Source of the DNA: Cladobotryum mycophilum
Lineage: Eukaryota > Ascomycota > Sordariomycetes > Hypocreales > Hypocreaceae
Assembly (NCBI GenBank): GCA_036429605.1
Contig: JAVFKD010000002.1
Span: forward strand, 1,984,001-2,048,000
Length of the DNA: 64,000 nt
Direction: 5' to 3'
The stretch's first letter is position 1; each line of letters starts with the position of its first letter. The notes under the pieces were generated by a model that saw only the letters and a program-made list of their open reading frames with translations, did no database searches and was not told the DNA's origin. The translations under genes and the position numbers were made by a program. Positions 58,411 to 64,000 of the stretch are shown here, one piece after another.

Positions 58411-58438
58411 ACCGAAACCAAAACCAAAACCAAAACCT
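58411..58438 (+). repeat. (AACCAA)n hexamer repeat in the ALF1 upstream region
   Basis: Four to five imperfect AACCAA/AACCGA units about 105-130 bp upstream of the ALF1 ATG. Confidence 0.75.
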
Positions 58439-58542
58439 AGCCCACACGAGCTCATAAGATCTGCTCCCACCTCGATCATCTCGGCAGCAGCCCATCTGTT
58501 GAGCTTTTAGCGACAAACCTGAACCTGGACCAGCTGGACACC

Positions 58543-59664
58543 ATGGCCGACGTTCCTCTGCAGGTGATTTCGGACTACGCCTCCTCCGAGCGCCGCATCA
58601 CACCGTCATGGACCATTTCCCAGCTCAAGGCCAAGCTTGAGCACATCACTGGCATCCCCCTCTTATCAAGTGCTCTCCCTCAAGGCCTCAGCAGGGTCGG
58701 AGAAAATTCCCGTTGACGCGGCAGATGAGGATGCCACCCGCTTGTCGAGCTTTCCCCTGGCTCCATATGCAGAGCTGCATGTAAGTCAAGCACAGATGTT
58801 CTCATTAGTCGTTGAGACAGTCACCTGGGAAGGATGCGGCCTTTTTCACCTTCCTGTGCGACAAAAATGTCTCACTTGCCTTTTTGCATGGAAGGAAGAA
58901 GAATAAGTGTGGTACGAGTGTATGGATGTGTGTGTGAGTGTTTTATACGACACACACACACACAAACACACCACACCGGCCTGGGGAAAGAATGAAAGAG
59001 GGGGAAGAAGCCCCCAAGAGAAAAAAAACAAGACAGCCCCCCCCCGGGTGGAAGCTCCTTGGGGGAGGCTAAGCGCTGTGTGCTCGCTTCCATTTCCCTT
59101 TGTTGAAACTGTTTATGCATCCCCCGGGGTAATGGCGCGATTTCGAAACGAGGCTGACTTGCACTCCTCTTGCAGGTGGTTGACACCCGCCCGCCAGCAG
59201 CCCGGCCTAACTTCACCGATACTTCGGGCGTGGAAAGGTATGTGATGCCCGAAGAGGAGTATGAGAAAAAGACGGACTCGGTTCTCGCGTGGAAGAAAGC
59301 CCAGAAGCTTGGCCGGTTTGATCCCAACGCACCGAGTCGCGAAGCGGCCAAGGTTGCGGCCTTGAACCAGGAACTTACTCAACGTGGCATCGAAGTTGGG
59401 AAGAGATGCCGGGTTGGTGGAGAAGACTCCCGGCGAGGAGTGGTCAAGTACGTGGGAGAGGTCAAGGAGATTCCAGGGGGAGATGGCCCCTGGATTGGCA
59501 TTCATCTGGACGAGCCTGTGGGGAAGAACGATGGAAGCATTGAGGGCACTCGCTACTGGGGTGAATCCTCAGCGTTGAAGCATGGCTTATTCGTCAGGCC
59601 TGAGAAGGTGGAGGTTGGAGACTACCCTGTCCTTGATGACCTGGAAGATATGGAGGAGATCTAA
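58543..59664 (+). CDS. ALF1: Tubulin folding cofactor B (Alf1), apparent frame break at a C run
   Basis: Exons 58543-58780 and 59176-59664; the intron of 395 bp (GTAAGT..TTGCAG) is the longest in the window and contains a CA repeat at about 58951-58972. The N-terminal half is a ubiquitin-like domain (Met-Ala-Asp-Val-Pro-Leu-Gln-Val, Leu-Lys-Ala-Lys-Leu-Glu). It is followed by a coiled coil (Arg-Glu-Ala-Ala-Lys-Val-Ala-Ala-Leu) and a CAP-Gly domain with Pro-Trp-Ile-Gly-Ile-His-Leu-Asp-Glu-Pro and Gly-Lys-Asn-Asp-Gly. Cofactor B binds alpha-tubulin in the folding pathway. The frame breaks at CCCCC 58656-58660: after Gly-Ile-Pro the conserved sequence continues as Ser-Tyr-Gln-Val-Leu-Ser in the +1 frame. 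This needs either two more C (as in Pro-Pro-Ser) or one fewer. 727 nt is one over a multiple of three, consistent with both. Confidence 0.85.
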
Positions 59665-62600
59665 AAAAGAGTCGTTTTTTTGTGTGTGCGAGTTGACAGA
59701 CCAGGGATCCCTACGTCTTGACATGTCTTTGGGCGTAAACGACATGACTCGTGGACAAAAGGGATGTGAGCCACTTTGAGCAAAGTTTTTGGCGGCTCTA
59801 CAAATTGGGTTGTGAATGATGTAAGTCATATCTTACTTTGCAAGATCTAGGCCCCATATTGTATGTGAATCCAACCAACCGGCACACGGCGTTTCGTCTC
59901 TGCCCTATGGACTATATCAGGCTGTCAAAGCTTGAGGTGACCCCGTTCAAGGGTGTCTAGAGATTGAATAGGGAAAGTGATCTTTTTCACAGGTTATGCA
60001 GGACAGTTTGACCCCATGGCGAACGCTTGTTCATGACACATGTTCTATGACGAAGTGGCTTAAAGGTCAGGATGAATCGAAAGAGCCTGCATGCCTGCAA
60101 AGGGGCATGAATATCACCCTTGGAGTATGAATTTTTCAGTCGTATTTTTGTTTCTTTTTTGTCTGCTTGGAGTAGATCCGCCCTACGAAAGGAACAAGTG
60201 CCGAACTTGATGAACTGCCAAAATCGGTCAAACAAGGATGTCGTCTTTTTGGGCTGGTATACTGGTCAACAAACTCCCGGCCCGGCGCGCACCATGTCAT
60301 GTCATGTCATTTCATGTCAAGTCATGTCATCTTGTTGTGAAAAATCAAGGGAGGGGGCGTCTGATGAACAAAAAACCAAAATAAAAACAAAATATGACAA
60401 TTGACCAACTACCCTTTTTTCGAAGAGGCCAGATTCCTTCTCTGGTTCAACGAGACTGACCGGTACGATAGCACAGATGACTAGCAAAAACTAGCTCTGC
60501 TGCAGGAGAAACAGTTCGTGAAGTCATGCCAAGCTCTTTGCCGCATGGCGTATAGTTCGTGAGAGATATCGCTTCTGGGGGAGAAAGAAGCAAAACTAAA
60601 GTTTATCTTTGCTGAGACAAAGCTGAAAAACTCCACTATGCTAAGCCGAAAGTTAATGGGTCGGATGTCTATTGCAGTAAACTCTGGAACAAGCACGTTT
60701 TATTTTGATTCTCTTTTTTGCGTGCTTCTTCTTGGTGTGGGAGAAATGAGTACGAAGTGCTAGAAAGAGGTAAGCTTGGGGGGAGTGAGAGCGACGCCCG
60801 GGTTTAGCGGACAGGTGTGAGAGCAGGGTTGAACCCGGTGAAGAGATGATCAAAGCTTTCGATCTAAGGCACGTCGTGAAGGAGACGGAGAGAGGGAGAG
60901 AAACAAAAGAAAGGGAATTTCCACAAGGAAGTGATGAGCAGTGACATGACTATGCTATAGTAAGCAAGGTGAGAGAGGCTATTCGAGGTGCATACGCCCT
61001 TTGACCATTGACCTGTCTGCTCGGGGACTTGCAATGCATCCACAGCGAACGGTCCGACTGTGGGAGTGATGTTTTGCATGACTGTCATTGCTTTTTCTTT
61101 CTGCTGTTATTCTGTTTGGCTGGTCAAGGCCGGCATTGGCTTGGTTTCAACTGGAATGACGGCAGCGGCTGATGATGAGTTTGGGTCGAGATTCTCGAAC
61201 TAGAGCCTGTATGTTCTGCGTGAGATGTCAATAGTAAAACTCTTTATCAGGTCATAGCTGATTGCTTTGACATGAAATCTTAAAAGGGTTTCATCACCTA
61301 CATGAGCATGCAACTCGTCATGGCACTTGAAATCGTATAGTATGCTCTTAGTAGTCATAAGCTTTAGACTGTTCCAAGGGCTTGGATGTATGTATTCCTG
61401 TGTCAAGAGTACCTTGACTAGCCTTTCTTGTAGAGTCATTTTGGACAATCATCAAAGTCCGTAGGGGGGGAATAGATACTCCTAAGCCCTATCGAAACCT
61501 TTTGTGAGATCTTCATGATCCCTTCCAGTTACGAACCAGTTGTCAAGGTTGCCGAGGCTATGCCCTGTCCCCCGATACCCATAGGGCTCAAGGTTCCGAG
61601 GATACCGGCCATTCGGGGTTCACTTGGACATAGGTGACTTATCATTTGCAGGATTTAGGGTAAAACTGGTTGCTGATGCCGGAGCAGGATCCTAGATTCG
61701 TGTGTTTATAATAAACGGTATTTATTACCTGGGGAGGGGAGGTGTTGTCATGTAGTCTACCCTGGCATTTGTCCAAGACTTTTATTTATTTTGGTTGATG
61801 AACGATGATTTTATTTCTGCTCACTGTCAGCCGTTGTTGCTACTTGGTATGTGTAATCGGGACAATTCGGATGAACGGAGGAGAACTATGTGTTCGTTGA
61901 GCTTGCGATGTGATATCGCGCCGGATGTCCCGGGTAGGTCATGACTTGGCAGTTCATAAAAGCATTGCCTATTAAACTCTGGGTTGGGTAGATGAAGATG
62001 GACAGGCGCTTGATTCGTGACGTCCTTTTGTTCGAATGGGAAAAGAAAAGAAAAAACCACTCTTTAAATAGTAACGAGTAGAAGATCCAGATGCTGGCAT
62101 TTTTAAACGAATAGAGGACGAACGCGTAGTTAAATATAATTGCGCTTGTAGCGAGGGTGTGGTTATTAGAAGTTTGATTCGGCGTCCAAGGTTTCCAAGC
62201 CCAACAGGCAGATCATGGGGCTCCAGTGAGAAGAAAACCTTGAAGTTATTGTTACTATCAAGGCAACACATGGATAGATTGCTTCTTATCGTGAGTCGCT
62301 GCTTGGCGTGGCTGATGGAAACTGATACGGCTGTGAATCTTCATTGGGCCGTCTCAAGGTTCCAAGAATATTGGTGTGCTGTGAATAATGGCAACTATTG
62401 GACTTGGCAGAGGTTCAGCTTTCTTAAGTCGTATATATAACCTCCCATTAGGTAAGAAGTTGGGCTATGGAGTCCCTGTAAATGATTCCGTGGGATGGAT
62501 CCAATCCCATCTCTACAGGCGGGGAGGTCCGCTGCGGGAGGGATGATGGGTGTTAGAGGGACCAACTTGCAGGCGGCTTAGCGGGTATTGTGCGGGTGTC

Positions 62601-63215
62601 ACAATCGCAATCGCTCACATTCAGTGCGCTGCGCAAGTTCGCTATGGGCGGTGCATTGGGGGGAGTCTTGGCAGATGCTGTTTCCTCCAATCCAAGGCGT
62701 CTCCCCCACACAATTTCACGCAAGGCAATGACTGGAACTACAATCTGCCGCCCCGGGACAAAGTCAGCCTCCGTTCATCATCAATCCATCACTCCATCAC
62801 TCCATCACTCCATCTCGACGTCGCACATCGATTCGACTCCCCTTGCGATACGATCCGACTCCTTCGCTAACTTCTCTTGCCCGCGCCTCCGAAATCGCCA
62901 TCTCCCTCCGTCTTGTCGTTCCGAGGCTTCGGCGTCTCATACGATTCAAATGTCTCTATACACAAAGTGAGAGAGCTGCGAAGACAGTCGCCGCGGAACC
63001 GAAGCGACTGCTGCAATACTCGAGGACTTGTGATTCGCGGGATCACATTCTTTCAACTTTACATCATACCTCATCGCGCAACTCCCTGCTCTTGCACTTG
63101 CGTCTCGCTTATCGATCTTGACACACACGCCAAGTTCCTCCTTTTTTTTTGTTTTGTTTTGTTTTATCCGGGCTTGGCCTCGGTCGACTTGAATCTACAG
63201 TTTCCATCGATAAAA
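59665..63215. other. 3.5-kb region without a recognisable gene
   Basis: ALF1 3' flank, then ordinary sequence with only short unmatched ORFs (for example 79 codons from an ATG on the minus strand, 61439-61200). The C/T-rich stretch from about 62750 to 63215 is probably the promoter and leader of the next gene, with a TCCATCAC repeat near 62787-62812. Confidence 0.45.
60294..60331 (+). repeat. Imperfect ATGTC pentamer repeat
   Basis: About seven units of ATGTC with variants (ATTTC, AAGTC), in the 3' flank of ALF1. Confidence 0.8.
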
Positions 63216-64000
63216 ATGCCTTCGTTATGGATGGCCCTTCTCGGCTTGCTGGCTGCTGTCGCATTCGCGGACGATGAACCAGGCGTCACTACCTGGCCCG
63301 CCGATCCTCCGAAACGCGATTCCTTACAACTCCAATTAACAAACTCGAGCGGGCTTCCCAATCCCCAGATATGGAATGTTATACCCATGATAGATAATGA
63401 AGGACTGAACCAGTCCGATACCATCAACCAGGTAAGCATCAGAGGCACGATCCAAAAATGGGCCAAGACATGTTTCTAATACGGAATACCGAAGACGGTG
63501 CATATTAATGGCATCATGATTGCCGCGGATGTGACAAACTACATGAAGCTCACCAAACCGAATATCGTTGCCTATATCTCCTGCGACCATCCCAAGGGCG
63601 ACTCGTTCATCACGGCAAACCAAATGTTAAATACCTTGATACTGAACAGCGTCAAGGCTATCGTGCTTTATTCAGAAGCGAAAAACAGCTGTGGGGTTGG
63701 CAACACTGATTCACTCGACTACCGGAATATTCTTACAATGTCTGATTCTGGCGACGCGCAGTATGTATTGGCTTATTTGAATGCTACCGAGAAGGGCCGG
63801 GTGGACAATGTATCCATCTCTGGCAATGCTTCAGCACCTGATACTCCGGATGATCCGACTGGCCTTCCCGGTAGTCGCACCAACTCGGCGGTCGCCATGA
63901 GCATTCTCTACAGCATCACGGGGCTTATCACGCTCCTGTTCTTGATCATTATTGCCACTGGCGCGGTGAGGGCACATCGATATCCTGAGAGGTATGGACC
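63216..64000 (+). CDS. Secretory-pathway PA-domain transmembrane protein, probable PA-TM-RING ubiquitin ligase (3' part outside window)
   Basis: Exon 1 63216-63431 and exon 2 from 63495 run off the right edge; the intron is 63 bp (GTAAGC..CGAAG, phase 0). An N-terminal signal peptide (Leu-Gly-Leu-Leu-Ala-Ala-Val-Ala-Phe-Ala) is followed by a lumenal domain with the protease-associated pattern (Ile-Val-Ala-Tyr-Ile-Ser-Cys, Ala-Ile-Val-Leu-Tyr-Ser). A short Asn-rich, likely glycosylated linker leads to one strong membrane span (Ile-Thr-Gly-Leu-Ile-Thr-Leu-Leu-Phe-Leu-Ile-Ile-Ile-Ala). The basic Arg-Ala-His-Arg-Tyr-Pro-Glu-Arg-Tyr-Gly just after the membrane is what I recall for fungal PA-TM-RING E3 ligases, whose RING-H2 would follow on the cytosolic side. 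The RING itself is not in the window, so the ligase role is inference. Confidence 0.6.

Larger units (their letters stand above)
49134..58542. other. 9.4-kb gene-free, microsatellite-rich region upstream of the Myb-like gene
   Basis: No ORF on either strand resembles a protein, and no tRNA was recognised. The sequence is low in complexity: G/A-rich near 49.5-50.4 kb, C/T-rich near 51.3-51.7 and 52.4-52.7 kb, CA and TG arrays, CAC/CAT repeats at about 53100-53145, TAGGTA-type clusters, and several T9-T12 runs. It separates two divergent genes (Myb-like and ALF1). It may contain long 5' leaders, upstream exons of the Myb gene, non-coding transcripts or distal control elements; none can be shown from sequence alone. 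Confidence 0.5.

Overview
The window comes from a filamentous ascomycete, most likely Sordariomycetes and probably Hypocreales. Genes lie singly on both strands, mostly as divergent or convergent neighbours, and carry short introns (about 50-120 bp, GT..AG, often with a CTAAC/CTGAC-like branch site). The recognisable proteins are fungal (Nup49, DASH subunit Dad1, Set3-complex Snt1, Rho4, Rpc7, a class III GH18 chitinase). The assignment is inferred from protein and gene style, not from a database search. No bacterial operon, phage, CRISPR, tRNA, rRNA or intact transposon was seen.

Layout. 0-7 kb is a dense housekeeping block: end of SEC7, HSM3-like, RPC7/RPC31, NUP49, FIP1. 7-11.3 kb has no recognisable gene. 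11.4-25.2 kb holds a secreted class III chitinase, an M50B-like membrane protease, a METTL13-type methyltransferase, a decayed N-terminal alpha-methyltransferase pseudogene (NTM1/TAE1-like), a SET-domain lysine methyltransferase, the lariat debranching enzyme DBR1, a secreted Thr/Ser-rich wall-type protein and Elongin C. 26-41 kb holds RHO4, DAD1, the very long SNT1, deoxyhypusine synthase and an aldo-keto reductase. 42-47 kb has a Gfo/Idh/MocA (dihydrodiol/D-xylose dehydrogenase type) gene and a TRM9-like tRNA methyltransferase. 47.7-49.1 kb is a Myb-like regulator, followed by about 9.4 kb of gene-free, microsatellite-rich DNA. The tubulin cofactor B gene ALF1 follows at 58.5 kb, then 3.5 kb without a gene, then the 5' part of a PA-domain membrane protein that leaves the window.

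The strongest unexpected signal is at single-base level. At least ten frame breaks in eight conserved genes (HSM3-like, RPC7, FIP1, the secreted wall protein, SNT1 three times, DHS, AKR, ALF1) each sit exactly on a run of 5-6 C or G. In nine of the ten, adding one base to the run restores the conserved protein, and in every gene with mapped ends the corrected total coding length becomes divisible by three. Several genes are essential in yeast, both Pro (C) and Gly (G) runs are hit, and other 5-7 base runs read through correctly. I therefore read these as undercalled homopolymers in the assembly, not pseudogenes. Real gene decay is seen only in the NTM1-like remnant and possibly in a small unknown ORF near 39.2 kb.

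The genes form no single pathway. Loose themes are RNA processing and polymerases (RPC7, FIP1, DBR1, TRM9), methyltransferases (four, one dead), chromatin (SNT1), wall and polarity (chitinase, wall protein, RHO4) and mitosis/microtubules (DAD1, ALF1). The aldo-keto reductase and the Gfo/Idh/MocA gene share a divergent promoter of about 1 kb and are the only plausible metabolic pair.
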